Assembly: GCF_014192375.1 (NCBI RefSeq)
Contig: NZ_JACHXV010000007.1
Coordinates: 110,125 to 174,124 of the forward strand
Source: Endobacter medicaginis
Lineage (GTDB): Bacteria > Pseudomonadota > Alphaproteobacteria > Acetobacterales > Acetobacteraceae
DNA length: 64,000 nt
Reading direction: 5' to 3'
This document shows positions 1 through 8,891 of this stretch, piece by piece (position 1 is the stretch's first letter; every line of letters starts with the position of its first letter). A program made the translations under genes and the position numbers. The notes beneath the pieces were generated by a model. It saw nothing but the letters and a program-made list of their open reading frames with translations, was not told the origin of the DNA and did no database searches.

Positions 1-54
1 CCGGGGATCTGAGCGGGCCGGCCTGAACGGGCGATGGCCGGCAGACTGCTCCGC

Positions 55-1092
55 TCAGCGCGCGCTGCCGGCCTGAGGCGGCGTATCCGCCAGCAGGGCA
101 TGGATGACGGCGGCCCCCACCCGGTAGCCGTTGGCGATTGCCTCGGCATCGGCCTCGTCGGGGGCGTTGAGGGACGCCACCGCGCCCTGGCCGTCATGCT
201 GCTCGGTGAAATTGGCGTTCGAGCGCAGCACCAGCACGCGATGCAGATCGGCGCGGCCGCCGCGCGACAGCCGCGACAGGGCCTCCATGATGCCGGCATC
301 CTCCATGTTGGAGGTCACGAAGCGGGTCTGGCCGCGGGTCACCAGCCTGACCCAGTCGCGGGCGAACTGCGTGTCCAGCCGGCCATGCCAGAAGGTGTCG
401 GCGGCATAGTCGCCGCCGGTCAGGACGATCGGCGGCCCCTGCGTTGCGGGGTGGGCGGTCCACAGGTGCCTCGCGGCGGCCAGGGCGGGCGTGTCGGCGA
501 GCGGCAGGGTTCGGGTGAGCCCGACGGCCCGGGCCAGCAGGGCCGGATCGATCCGCCAGGCGAGGTCGTGCACCACGCCGCTGGACGGATCGGGCGGCCG
601 ATACTGGTTCGGCCGCGACGCACCTTCCATGAAGAAGCCATAGGGCCAGTCCTTCGGCGCCTCGCGCGGATCGACACCGCGCATGATGTCGCCGACCACC
701 CAGTCGGCCCACACCACCGAGCCCAGCGGGGCTGCCTGCGGGTCGAAGCCGGAGATGCCGTCGACCAGCCAGTAGGCGTGGCGGAGGTCGAAGCGCGGAT
801 CGGTGCCGAGCGCCATCACCGAGGCGGCCGCCGGACCCGTGGTGGTGCCGGTCAGCACGACCAGCAGGTGGTGGTCGCGATCGGTATAGATGTCGTGCAG
901 GCCGAGCGGGAACGGCACCGTCTCGGTGAGGTGTTCGCCTTCCACCCAGGGCTGCAGCTCGCCTGGCGCGTCGCCACGGTCGGCACCGGCCTCGTAGGTG
1001 GTGAGCACGACGGCGCGGATGTCCCACGGTGCGGCGCGGGCGGATGCGCAGGTGGCGAACAGCAGGAGCAGTGCTGCGAGACGTGGTGGCAT
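55..1092 (-). CDS. Purine nucleoside permease (NUP) family protein
   Basis: 345 residues with a clear Sec signal peptide (hydrophobic LAALLLLFATC, likely cut after ASARA), so it should act in the periplasm or outer envelope. The mature part starts WDIRAVVLTTYE and carries LVVLTGTTTGPAAASVMALG and DGISGFDP, which I recognise as the NUP family, related to nucleoside phosphorylase folds and described as nucleoside permeases in fungi. Substrate is not visible. The gene lies one base after the dGTPase stop codon (TAG-C-ATG), so the two are probably co-transcribed and translationally coupled. That partner fits nucleoside or deoxynucleoside handling. Family assignment is by remembered motifs only. 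Confidence 0.75.
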   Translation of the reverse strand: MPPRLAALLLLFATCASARAAPWDIRAVVLTTYEAGADRGDAPGELQPWVEGEHLTETVPFPLGLHDIYTDRDHHLLVVLTGTTTGPAAASVMALGTDPRFDLRHAYWLVDGISGFDPQAAPLGSVVWADWVVGDIMRGVDPREAPKDWPYGFFMEGASRPNQYRPPDPSSGVVHDLAWRIDPALLARAVGLTRTLPLADTPALAAARHLWTAHPATQGPPIVLTGGDYAADTFWHGRLDTQFARDWVRLVTRGQTRFVTSNMEDAGIMEALSRLSRGGRADLHRVLVLRSNANFTEQHDGQGAVASLNAPDEADAEAIANGYRVGAAVIHALLADTPPQAGSAR

Positions 1093-1093
1093 G

Positions 1094-2443
1094 CTATTCC
1101 GCCGTGTTGCCGCGGATGACCTGCGCGAGGCGGGTGACCTGGTTGTCGGTGAGGGAGGCGACGAAATCGGTGACGCTGCGGGCGTTCTCGTCGGCGCCGG
1201 CGGTGCGGTCGGGTCGGAACTCGCCCATCATCGTCTCCAGACGCGAGGTGCGGTAGCGCAGCCCGTCATCGCCGCTGTCGCCGCCGATCAGCGCGGCACA
1301 GGCTTCCAGCAGCGTGCCGACCGCGGCATAGGCGCCGATCTCCAGCTCCATCTTGCGCGAATGCAGGAAGATCTTGTCCTTGGCGAGAAACTTGGCATGC
1401 GCGATGCCGTCGCGGATCGGCGCCGGTGCGCGGTCGACGATGCTGCCGGAGAAGCGGCCGGCAAGGATCGCGTCGTAATCGGCGAAGAACGCATCGACGC
1501 AGGCGGCGATGAGATTGTCGACCGCCCTGCCCCGCAGCCGCCGAAAGCGCTGGGCGGTGTTGAAACCGGCCTCGTCACGCTCGTATTCGTTGCGATCGGG
1601 CGTCGAGAGCAGCGGCCGCAGCGTGTCGGTCACCTCCGCCTCGGATAGCACGCCCATCTCGTAGCCGTCCTCGATGTCGATCAGCGCGTAGCAGATATCG
1701 TCGGCAGCCTCGACGAAATAGGCGAGCGGGTGGCGTGCGTACACGCCCGGCGCATGGCGGGTGACGCCCAGCGTGTCGAACACGCGCGTGAACGCCTCGC
1801 GTTCGGATTCGTAGTAGCTGTACTTGCCGCGATGCTGGGCGGCTTCCGCCGAAGACCACGGATATTTCACGAAGGTTGCCAAGGTGGCGTGGGTGAGCCG
1901 GATGCCGACCGTCTCGACCAGCGTGGTCAGCATGCGCAGGCCCTGCGCGTTGCCCTCGAACAGGCTGAGGTCGCGGTAGGCGGCGTCCGAGATGCCGGAG
2001 AGGCGCGCGCGCTCCGTGCGCCGATACCAGTCGCGCACCGCGTATTCGCCGGCATGGCCGAAGGGCGGGTTGCCGATGTCGTGAGCGAGGCAGGCGGCCT
2101 GCACGATCGCGCCGATGTCGCTGGGCGCGATATGGGCCGGCAGCTCGCCCATCGCGGCGAGGCGACGTCCGCACATCTCGCCGAGCGAGCGGCCGACGCA
2201 GGAGACTTCCAGACTGTGTGTGAGACGGTTGTGGACACGGTCGTTCTTCGGCAGCGGATGCACTTGGGTCTTGCGTCCGAGCTTGCGGAAGGCCTCGGAG
2301 AAGATGATGCGGTCGTGGTCCTTCTGGAACTCCGAGCGTCCCCGGGTGCCGTCCAGGCTGGCGACGCCGCCGAAGCGGGTGTCGTCCAGAAGCCGTCTCC
2401 ACTCCACCGCGCACCTCCCTGCCCGCCCAGCGATGGCGATCAT
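1094..2443 (-). CDS. dgt: Deoxyguanosinetriphosphate triphosphohydrolase (dGTPase-like)
   Basis: About 449 residues. An HD-domain phosphohydrolase that removes triphosphate from dNTPs in the cytoplasm. Visible motifs are NRLTHSLEV near the N-terminus and LAHDIGNPPFGHAGE, the HD metal-binding core typical of dGTPases, followed by YSYYESE and FVEAADDICYALIDIEDG. The open frame runs further upstream to 2602, but that extension is low-complexity and would overlap the divergent membrane gene. I therefore chose the ATG at 2441-2443 (MIAIAGRAGR), which puts the RRLLDDTRFGG motif at the expected place. It is followed one base later by the NUP gene. Confidence 0.88.
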   Translation of the reverse strand: MIAIAGRAGRCAVEWRRLLDDTRFGGVASLDGTRGRSEFQKDHDRIIFSEAFRKLGRKTQVHPLPKNDRVHNRLTHSLEVSCVGRSLGEMCGRRLAAMGELPAHIAPSDIGAIVQAACLAHDIGNPPFGHAGEYAVRDWYRRTERARLSGISDAAYRDLSLFEGNAQGLRMLTTLVETVGIRLTHATLATFVKYPWSSAEAAQHRGKYSYYESEREAFTRVFDTLGVTRHAPGVYARHPLAYFVEAADDICYALIDIEDGYEMGVLSEAEVTDTLRPLLSTPDRNEYERDEAGFNTAQRFRRLRGRAVDNLIAACVDAFFADYDAILAGRFSGSIVDRAPAPIRDGIAHAKFLAKDKIFLHSRKMELEIGAYAAVGTLLEACAALIGGDSGDDGLRYRTSRLETMMGEFRPDRTAGADENARSVTDFVASLTDNQVTRLAQVIRGNTAE

Positions 2444-2528
2444 GCCCGCGTGCGGCGGATTGCGAAACCGTGGTTCAGCATCCGCACGAGGCGGGCTACG
2501 CTGGGGCGGCGCGGGGCGGGAGAAGTCG

Positions 2529-3575
2529 ATGCAGGCGGACGGGCAGATCGGCTGGCTGCGGCTGGCCTGCATCGGCGGGCTGCTGGTCGGCTGCTTCACC
2601 ATCCTGCGGCCATTCGTCGCGCCGCTGATCTGGGCGACGGTGCTGGCGGTGTCGTGCTGGCCGGCGTTCCGGCGGCTGCGCGGGCTGTTGCGCGGGCGGG
2701 CGGGACTGGCAGCGTGGGTGTTCGCGCTGGCGGGGATGGCGGTGCTGCTGCTGCCGCTGGTCGCGGCGGGGCTGTCGGCGGCGCGCCATGCGCCGGATCT
2801 GCTGGCCGGGATCGAGCGGGTCCGCCATGACGGACTGCCGAGGCTGCCCGAGGCGCTGACCGGGCTGCCGGTGGTGGGCAGCCGGCTGGCGCAGTTCTGG
2901 GCCGAGCTGTCGGGCGAGGGCGCGGCGGTGCTGTCGCGCTATGGCAGCGAGATCCGGGTCGGTGTGGGCTGGCTGGCGGCGCGGGCGGGGTCGTTCACGC
3001 TGACGCTGGTGCAGTTCGCACTGGCAATCATCCTGGCAGCACTCTGCCTGGCCCGGGCCGAGCGCGCGCAGGCGATCCTGGGCGCGATCGAGCGGCGGAT
3101 CGGCGGCAGCGAGAGCGGCGAGATGATGGCGCTGGCCGCGCGCACCATCCGGGCGGTGTCGATCGGGGTGGTGGGTGCTGCATTCGTCGAGGGGGTACTG
3201 TCTGCGGTCGGGCTGGCGATCGCCGGCGTGCCGGGCAGCGCGCTGCTGGGCGTGGCGACGTTCGCCTCCGGCATCCTGCAGCTCGGGCCGGGGGTGGTGT
3301 TCCTGCCTGTGGCCGCCTGGGTGTGGTGGCACGATGGCTGGCCTTGGGCGCTGTTCGTGCTGGCCTGGCACCTCGCGCTGGTGGTGCCGGTGGCGATGTT
3401 CGGCGGGCCAGGGCTGATGAGCAACGATACCGGGCTGCCAATGGTGCTGGTGCTGTTCGGGGTGCTGGGCGGGATGCTGGCCTTCGGCTTCATCGGCATT
3501 TTCCTCGGCCCGACGGTGCTGGCGGTCAGCTATACGCTCGGCCTGCGCTGGCTGGGGCTGGGGGCGCGGGCGTAA
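2529..3575 (+). CDS. AI-2E family transporter-like membrane protein
   Basis: 348 residues, polytopic. Hydrophobic segments cluster at both ends: roughly residues 10-75 and 155-345, including GCFTILRPFVAPLIWATVLAV and a C-terminal FGVLGGMLAFGFIGIFLGPTVLAV. The central soluble-looking stretch (about 80-150) and the C-terminal GFIGIFLGPT motif are typical of the AI-2E/PerM (UPF0118) family. True substrates vary and are mostly unknown, so autoinducer-2 export should not be assumed. The ATG at 2529 follows a GGGGCGGGAG purine-rich stretch; a longer frame from 2115 is antisense to dgt. It diverges from dgt across an 85-base gap that must hold both promoters. Confidence 0.8.
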   Translation: MQADGQIGWLRLACIGGLLVGCFTILRPFVAPLIWATVLAVSCWPAFRRLRGLLRGRAGLAAWVFALAGMAVLLLPLVAAGLSAARHAPDLLAGIERVRHDGLPRLPEALTGLPVVGSRLAQFWAELSGEGAAVLSRYGSEIRVGVGWLAARAGSFTLTLVQFALAIILAALCLARAERAQAILGAIERRIGGSESGEMMALAARTIRAVSIGVVGAAFVEGVLSAVGLAIAGVPGSALLGVATFASGILQLGPGVVFLPVAAWVWWHDGWPWALFVLAWHLALVVPVAMFGGPGLMSNDTGLPMVLVLFGVLGGMLAFGFIGIFLGPTVLAVSYTLGLRWLGLGARA

Positions 3576-3586
3576 GGGCTCGCGCA

Positions 3587-3605
3587 GCAGGGCGTCGCCC
3601 CCTGC
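3587..3605. terminator. Possible bidirectional hairpin between convergent genes
   Basis: A 6-bp perfect inverted repeat (GCAGGG / CCCTGC) with a 7-base loop lies in the 34-base gap between the convergent AI-2E and hydrolase genes. There is no T-run after it on either strand, so it is only a weak candidate terminator; Rho-dependent ends are equally likely. Confidence 0.25.
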
Positions 3606-3609
3606 CGCG

Positions 3610-4860
3610 TCACAGGAGCCGGTCGGCCTCCAGAACGGCGCGCAGGAGCACGGCGGTCCCGGCGGCGACGTCGTGCTGGGTGGCACTCTCCGCCTCGTTG
3701 TGGCTGAGGCCGCCGGCGCAGGGGACGAAGATCATCGCCGAGGGGCAGACGCGGGCGGTGTAGGCGCTGTCATGGCCCGCGCCCGAGACGATGTCGCGCG
3801 GGGTGAAGCCCTCGGCACGTGCGCCGGCGCGGATGGCGTCGAGCAGGCGGGCGTCGAAGGGCACGGCGGGGTTGTCCCAGACCTTGTCGACGGTGACGCC
3901 GATCCCGGCCGGCAGGCTCGCGAGGATGTGGCGCAGGGACTGCTCCATCACCTCCAGCACAGCGTCGCTCGGATGGCGCAGGTCGACGGTGAGGAACACC
4001 TCGCCAGGGACGACATTGCGCGAGTTGGGCCGGCATTCGAGCAGGCCGACCGTGGCCACCGCATCGGGGGCGTGTTCGGCGGCGAGCCGCTCGATGGCGA
4101 GGATGGCATGCGCACCCGCGACCAGCGCGTCCTGGCGCAGGCGCATCGGAGTCGCGCCGGCATGGCCCTCGTTGCCGGTCAGCGTCACCTCGAACCAGCG
4201 CATCGCCTGCACGCCGGTCACGGCACCGATGGTTTTCTCCTCGGCTTCCAGGATCGGGCCCTGCTCGATGTGCAGCTCGAAATGGGCGGCGAGCGTCTTC
4301 GCGCCAGCCCTGAGCGGGCCGCGATAGCCGATCGCGTCGAGCGCGTCGGCAAAGGTGATGCCGTCGCGGTCGGTGCGGGAAAGCGCGAAATCGGCGGGGA
4401 AGGCGCCGGCGAACACGCCCGAGCAGAGCATCGCGGGCGCGAAGCGCGAGCCCTCCTCGTTGGTCCAGTTGATCAGCGTGACCGGATGGCGCGTCCGGGT
4501 GCCGGTCTCGGCGAGGGTGCGCAGCACTTCCAGCCCGCCGAGCACGCCAATGACGCCGTCGAACTTGCCGCCAGTCGGCTGGGTGTCGAGATGGCTGCCG
4601 ATGGCGATCGGCGGCAGGGCGGGATCGGTGCCGGGCAGTGTCGCATACATGGTGCCGAGCTCGTCGATCTCGACGCCGGCGCCGATCGCCTCGCAGGCGT
4701 CGCGGAACCAGTCGCGGACCGCTCGGTCCTCCTCGCTCAGCGTGAGTCGACGGATGCCGCCCTTCGGCGTGGCGCCGAAACGGGCGGTGTCCATGATCGA
4801 GGCCCAAAGGCGTTGCGAGTCGATCGCGACATTGCCGGTGTGGCCGATGATCTCGCTCAT
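3610..4860 (-). CDS. M20-family N-carbamoyl amide hydrolase (likely beta-ureidopropionase)
   Basis: 416 residues, the usual length for Zn-dependent hydantoinase/carbamoylase-type amidohydrolases. Metal-site motifs are visible: GSHLDTQPTGGKFDGVIG (His and Asp ligands), NEEGSRFAP (acidic ligands) and GAGHDSAYTAR near the C-terminus. The family includes allantoate amidohydrolase, N-carbamoyl-amino acid hydrolase and bacterial beta-ureidopropionase. The start overlaps the preA stop (ATGA), and the genes for steps 1 and 2 of reductive pyrimidine breakdown are nearby. I therefore infer step 3, hydrolysis of N-carbamoyl-beta-alanine to beta-alanine, CO2 and ammonia. Specificity cannot be read from the sequence alone. 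Confidence 0.85.
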   Translation of the reverse strand: MSEIIGHTGNVAIDSQRLWASIMDTARFGATPKGGIRRLTLSEEDRAVRDWFRDACEAIGAGVEIDELGTMYATLPGTDPALPPIAIGSHLDTQPTGGKFDGVIGVLGGLEVLRTLAETGTRTRHPVTLINWTNEEGSRFAPAMLCSGVFAGAFPADFALSRTDRDGITFADALDAIGYRGPLRAGAKTLAAHFELHIEQGPILEAEEKTIGAVTGVQAMRWFEVTLTGNEGHAGATPMRLRQDALVAGAHAILAIERLAAEHAPDAVATVGLLECRPNSRNVVPGEVFLTVDLRHPSDAVLEVMEQSLRHILASLPAGIGVTVDKVWDNPAVPFDARLLDAIRAGARAEGFTPRDIVSGAGHDSAYTARVCPSAMIFVPCAGGLSHNEAESATQHDVAAGTAVLLRAVLEADRLL

Positions 4861-6110
4861 TCGGCGGGTTCCCGCATGCGCTCGGCCCAGCTCTGGCGCG
4901 TCGCCGTCGCTTCCTGGGGGACCATGGTGATGCAGTCATCGACCGGGCAGACATGCGAGCACAGATTGCAGCCCACGCATTCCTCCTCGATCACCGTGTA
5001 GCGACGGCCAGGTTCGATCGCGATCGCCTGGTGGGCGGTGTCCTCGCAGGCGACATGGCATTTGCCGCAGCCGATGCAGGCATCGTGGTCGATATGGGCC
5101 TTGGTCTCGAAGGCGAGGTTGAGATCGCCCCAATGGACGAAATTGCGCAAGGCGCGGCCACGGACATCGTCGAGGGTGGCGTAGCCCTTGCTGTCCATCC
5201 AGTTGGAAAGTCCGCCGATCATGTCCTCGACGATGCGGAAACCATGATGCATCGCGGCGGTGCAGACCTGCACGCCGGATGCGCCCAGCGCGATGAACTC
5301 GGCAGCCTCCCGCCAGGTCTCGATGCCGCCCATGCCGCTCATCGGCAGCCCGCCCATCTCGGCATCGCGGCCGAGCTCGGCCAGCATGCGCAGCGCGATG
5401 GGTTTGACGGCGGGGCCGCAATAGCCGCCATGCGTCCCCTGCCCGTCCACCATCGGCAGCGGCGACATCGCGTCGAGATCGACGCCGACGATGGACTGCA
5501 CGGTGTTGATCAGGCTGACCGCATCCGCGCCCCCGCGCTTCGCCGCGCGGCCGGAGGCGCGGATGTCGGTGACGTTGGGGGTCAGCTTGACGATCACCGG
5601 CAGGTTGGTCGACGCCTTCACCCAGCGCGTGACCATCTCGACATATTCGGGAACCTGGCCGACGGCAGCACCCATGTTGCGCTCCGACATGCCGTGCGGA
5701 CAGCCGAAATTGAGCTCGAACCCGTCGACGCCGGTCTCCTCGACGAGCGGGACGATGGCGCGCCAGCTGTCTTCGGTGCAGGGCACCATCAGGGAGGCGA
5801 CGATGGCGCGGTCGGGGTAGTCGCGTTTGACCGATTTCAGCTCGGCGAGATTGACGGCGAGCGGACGGTCCGAGATCAGCTCGATGTTGTTGAGGCCCGC
5901 GACGCGCTTGCCGTGATAGCTCACCGCGCCGTAGCGCGACGACACGTTGACGACGGGCGGGTCCTCGCCGAGCGTCTTCCACACCACCCCGCCCCAGCCG
6001 GCGGCGAGGGCGCGACGGACGTTGTATTCCTTGTCGGTCGGCGGGGCGGAGGCGAGCCAGAACGGGTTCGGCGAACGGATGCCGGCGACGTTGCAGCGCA
6101 GATCGGCCAT
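4857..6110 (-). CDS. preA: NAD-dependent dihydropyrimidine dehydrogenase subunit PreA
   Basis: 417 residues. The N-terminal two thirds are a dihydroorotate-dehydrogenase-like FMN barrel with NPFWLASAPPTDK, ELNFGCPHGMSERNMGAA (the Cys is the expected acid in pyrimidine reduction) and GMGGIETWREAAEFIALGA. The C-terminus holds two 4Fe-4S ferredoxin motifs, CIGCGKCHVAC and CVGCNLCSHVCP. With PreT it reduces uracil and thymine to the 5,6-dihydro forms in the cytoplasm. It starts 5 bases after the preT stop and overlaps the downstream hydrolase by 4 bases, so it is the middle gene of a translationally coupled operon. Length and domain order match E. coli PreA. Confidence 0.95.
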   Translation of the reverse strand: MADLRCNVAGIRSPNPFWLASAPPTDKEYNVRRALAAGWGGVVWKTLGEDPPVVNVSSRYGAVSYHGKRVAGLNNIELISDRPLAVNLAELKSVKRDYPDRAIVASLMVPCTEDSWRAIVPLVEETGVDGFELNFGCPHGMSERNMGAAVGQVPEYVEMVTRWVKASTNLPVIVKLTPNVTDIRASGRAAKRGGADAVSLINTVQSIVGVDLDAMSPLPMVDGQGTHGGYCGPAVKPIALRMLAELGRDAEMGGLPMSGMGGIETWREAAEFIALGASGVQVCTAAMHHGFRIVEDMIGGLSNWMDSKGYATLDDVRGRALRNFVHWGDLNLAFETKAHIDHDACIGCGKCHVACEDTAHQAIAIEPGRRYTVIEEECVGCNLCSHVCPVDDCITMVPQEATATRQSWAERMREPAE

Positions 6111-6115
6111 GTTCG

Positions 6116-7441
6116 TCAGCTCCCAGGTTGCATGAGGTCGGTGTGGATGGCGATGGCGGCGCGCTTGCCGTCGGCGACCGCGACCACGGTGAGATCGGCT
6201 CCCTTGGTGCAGTCGCCGCCGGCATACACGCCTTGCAGCGAGGTGCGGCCCTCGGGGTCGACGGCGATGCGGCCGGATTCGAGGGCGAGCGTGTCGCCGA
6301 GCGGGGCATCGTAGAACTGGCCGATGGCCTTGAGCACCATGTCGGCGGCGATCACCCGCGGCTCGCCGCGCACGAAGACGTTGACCGCGGCGACATGGCC
6401 GGGCTCGTCGTCATCGGCATCGAAGGAGTGCGGCACGGCATCGAACAGGATCTGGATGCCGCTGGTCTGCGCCCATTCGCGCTCGAAGGCCGTCGCCGAC
6501 ATGTCGCCGGGGCCGCGCCGGTAGAGCATCGTCACCTCGCGCGCGCCGAGGCGGGAGGCCTGCATGGCGGCGTCGATGGCGGTGTTGCCGCCGCCGATCA
6601 CCACCACGCGGTCGCCGACCGGCACGCTCGCCTTGTCGGCGGCACTGCGCAGGCGGGCGATGAAGGCGACGGCATCCTCGACGCCGCCGAGGCTTTCGCC
6701 GGGGAATTCGTTCGCGCCTGCCGAGAGCGCCCGCACGCCGCCATGGCCGAGGGCGAGGAACACCGCATCATGGGTGGCGCGCAGGGTGGACAGGGCGGCG
6801 GGCGAAGCGATCGGATGGTCGTAGGCGAGCTCGATGCCGCCGATGCCGAGCAGCCAGGCGATCTCTTCCTGCGCGAAGTCGCCGGCGAGCTTGTAGGCGG
6901 CGACACCGTATTCGTTGAGGCCGCCCGGGCGGGGCCGGGCCTCGAAGATGGTGACACCATGGCCGCGCATGGCCAGCGCATGCGCGCAGGCGAGGCCGGC
7001 GGGGCCGGCGCCCACGATGGCGATGCGCCGGCCGGTGAACGGGGCGCGGCTGAAAGGCTGCAGGCCGCGCTCCATGACATGGTCGGTGGCGTGGCGTTGC
7101 AGCGCGCCGATCTCCACCGCGCCGTCGCCGGCCAGCGTGCGCACGCATGCACCCTCGCACAGGATCTCGGTGGGGCAGACGCGGGCGCAGCTGCCGCCGA
7201 GGATGTTGGCCGACAGGATGGTCTCGCCGGCCCCCTTGAGGTCGTGCGCGGCGATGCGGCGGATGAAGCCGGGGATGTCGATGCCGGTCGGGCAGGCCTC
7301 GATGCAGGGCGCGTCGTAGCAGTAGTAGCACCGATCCGCCTCGACCGCGGCACGGGCCGGGGTGAGCGGAGCATGTGCGTCGGCGAAATTGCGCGCCAAT
7401 GTGGCCGCGTCCAGCCGTCCTGCCTCGATCCGTGCGTGCAT
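6116..7441 (-). CDS. preT: NAD-dependent dihydropyrimidine dehydrogenase subunit PreT
   Basis: 441 residues. The N-terminus carries Cys-rich Fe-S ligands (CYYCYDAPCIEACPTGIDIP and CARVCPTEILCEGAC). These are followed by an FAD-binding GAGPAGLACAHAL and an NAD(P)-binding GGGNTAIDAAMQASRLGA, the glutamate-synthase-beta-like architecture of PreT. It passes electrons from NAD(P)H to PreA. The C-terminal GVYAGGDCTKGADLTVVAVADG is the second FAD motif. It is first in the preT-preA-hydrolase run, 45 bases downstream of the nupC stop. A RutR-like inverted repeat lies in that gap, suggesting its own regulated promoter as well as possible read-through from nupC. Confidence 0.94.
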   Translation of the reverse strand: MHARIEAGRLDAATLARNFADAHAPLTPARAAVEADRCYYCYDAPCIEACPTGIDIPGFIRRIAAHDLKGAGETILSANILGGSCARVCPTEILCEGACVRTLAGDGAVEIGALQRHATDHVMERGLQPFSRAPFTGRRIAIVGAGPAGLACAHALAMRGHGVTIFEARPRPGGLNEYGVAAYKLAGDFAQEEIAWLLGIGGIELAYDHPIASPAALSTLRATHDAVFLALGHGGVRALSAGANEFPGESLGGVEDAVAFIARLRSAADKASVPVGDRVVVIGGGNTAIDAAMQASRLGAREVTMLYRRGPGDMSATAFEREWAQTSGIQILFDAVPHSFDADDDEPGHVAAVNVFVRGEPRVIAADMVLKAIGQFYDAPLGDTLALESGRIAVDPEGRTSLQGVYAGGDCTKGADLTVVAVADGKRAAIAIHTDLMQPGS

Positions 7442-7474
7442 GGGCCCCTCCGTTGCGACGAGGCTAGTCGAATC

Positions 7475-7490
7475 CTGACTGTCTGGTCAA
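7475..7490 (-). promoter_or_regulatory. RutR-like operator candidate upstream of preT
   Basis: On the minus strand the 16-mer TTGACCAGACAGTCAG sits 34 bases upstream of the preT start and overlaps the nupC stop. E. coli RutR is known to bind TTGACCANNTGGTCAA. Here the left half matches 7 of 7, and the right half keeps the GTCA core (4 of 7), so TGAC-N6-GTCA is conserved with exact spacing. A RutR-like gene lies 4 kb away. I found no equally good copy in the nupC upstream region or the rutR-hydA gap. Confidence 0.5.
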
Positions 7491-8734
7491 GAAATGAACA
7501 TTCCGGCGATTGTTGCACTCATCAGGTTCGACAAGGTGCCCGCGAGAATGGCACGCAGGCCGTATCTTGCCACTTCTGCCCGTCTTTCGGGCACCAGCGA
7601 GGTGTAGGTGGCGAGCTGGATGCCGATCGAGGAGAAATTGGCGAAACCGCACAGGGCGAAGGTGGCGACGGCGAGGGTGTGGGCGTCGAGCACGCCGTTG
7701 TGGAAATAGGGCGACAGGCCGACATAGGCGACGAACTCGTTGAACACGATCTTCTGGCCGATGATGTCGCCGATCAGCGTCGCATGGGTCCAGGGCACGC
7801 CGATCAGCCAGGCGAGGGGTGCGAACACCACGCCGAAGATCGCCGCCAGCGACCAGCCGGGATGGCCGAACCAGTGGCCGATACCGGCGAGGCAGCCATC
7901 GAGCAGCGCGATCAGGCCGATGAACGAGATCAGCATCGCACCGACCGCGACCGCGACATGCACGCCGTTCATCGTGCCGACGGCGATCGCCTCGATGATG
8001 TTGGTGGGCCGCCTGCCGTCGAACTCGACGCGGGTGGTGGTGATGTCGGTATGGCCGTCCGACGGCATCAGCAGCTTGGAGAACAGCAACCCCCCGGGGA
8101 TCGCCATCAGCGAGGCGGCGAGCAGGTAGTCCATGCGTACGCCCAGGCCCGCATAGCCGGCGAGGATCGAGCCGGCGACGGAGGCCGCCCCCGAGCACAT
8201 CACGGTGAAGAGTTCAGGGCCGGTCATCAGCGGCAGGAACGGCTTGATCGCGACGGGGGCCTCGGACTGGCCGAGGAAGATGGTGGTGACCGCGGCGAAA
8301 CTCTCGATCGGGGTGGTGCCGATGACCTTGCGGAACACCCAGCCCAGCCCGAAGGCGATCGCCTGCATCACCTGAAGGTAATACAGCACCGCGATCAGCG
8401 CGGAGATGTAGATGATCTGCGGCAGCACGTGCAGCGCGATCACGTAGCCCGAGCCGTTGTGGAAGATGTCGTTCATCTGCGGGCCGACCAGGCCGCCGAA
8501 CAGGAAAGCGATGCCCTGCTCGCCGTAGCCGAGCACCGCGGCCACCGCATTCGACGCGATCGCCATCCCCGCGCGCCCGATCGGCACGAACAGCACCAGC
8601 GCGCCGAGCGCGATCTGGGCGAGCAGGGCTGCGGCGACCACGCGCAGGCGGATCTCGCGCCGGCGCGGCGAGCAGATCACCGCGATCGCCAGCAGGCAGG
8701 CCATGCCGAGGATGCCGTGGGCGAGATTGCTCAT
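7487..8734 (-). CDS. nupC: Concentrative nucleoside transporter, NupC family
   Basis: 415 residues, polytopic inner-membrane protein. Family motifs visible are FLFGGLVGPQMNDIFHNGSGYVIALHVLPQIIY, GQSEAPVAIKPFLPLMTGPELFTVMCSGAASVAG and NEFVAYVGLSPYF, which form the nucleoside- and cation-binding core of CNT transporters. It would import nucleosides with protons or sodium. The frame continues to 8818, but the ATG at 8732-8734 (MSNLAHGILGM) gives a normal short N-terminus ahead of the first membrane helix. It lies immediately upstream of preT on the same strand, so it supplies substrate to the pyrimidine catabolic enzymes. The preT-proximal operator overlaps its last codons. Confidence 0.92.
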   Translation of the reverse strand: MSNLAHGILGMACLLAIAVICSPRRREIRLRVVAAALLAQIALGALVLFVPIGRAGMAIASNAVAAVLGYGEQGIAFLFGGLVGPQMNDIFHNGSGYVIALHVLPQIIYISALIAVLYYLQVMQAIAFGLGWVFRKVIGTTPIESFAAVTTIFLGQSEAPVAIKPFLPLMTGPELFTVMCSGAASVAGSILAGYAGLGVRMDYLLAASLMAIPGGLLFSKLLMPSDGHTDITTTRVEFDGRRPTNIIEAIAVGTMNGVHVAVAVGAMLISFIGLIALLDGCLAGIGHWFGHPGWSLAAIFGVVFAPLAWLIGVPWTHATLIGDIIGQKIVFNEFVAYVGLSPYFHNGVLDAHTLAVATFALCGFANFSSIGIQLATYTSLVPERRAEVARYGLRAILAGTLSNLMSATIAGMFIS

Positions 8735-8891
8735 CGCGCGCGCCCCGGCGGGGTGGTGGGCTGGGGCATCGTTGGGAGAGGTCCTGGTGCGGAGAACGGT
8801 GCCGGAATGGTCGAACACAAGCCTTGCGCCGTCAATCAGCCGTAAACCTTTCGCCTTTAGACTGAGGGACAGGTCGTGAAGGGAGGGGCGG

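Noticed and set aside
1..54. A gene end before the nucleoside permease
   Set aside because: 54 bases with no supported coding frame or signal; too short to interpret.
6128..8845. A 905-residue frame antisense to preT and nupC
   Set aside because: Repetitive GDRQHA-type composition typical of reverse-complement GC-rich coding DNA; the opposite strand encodes PreT and NupC.
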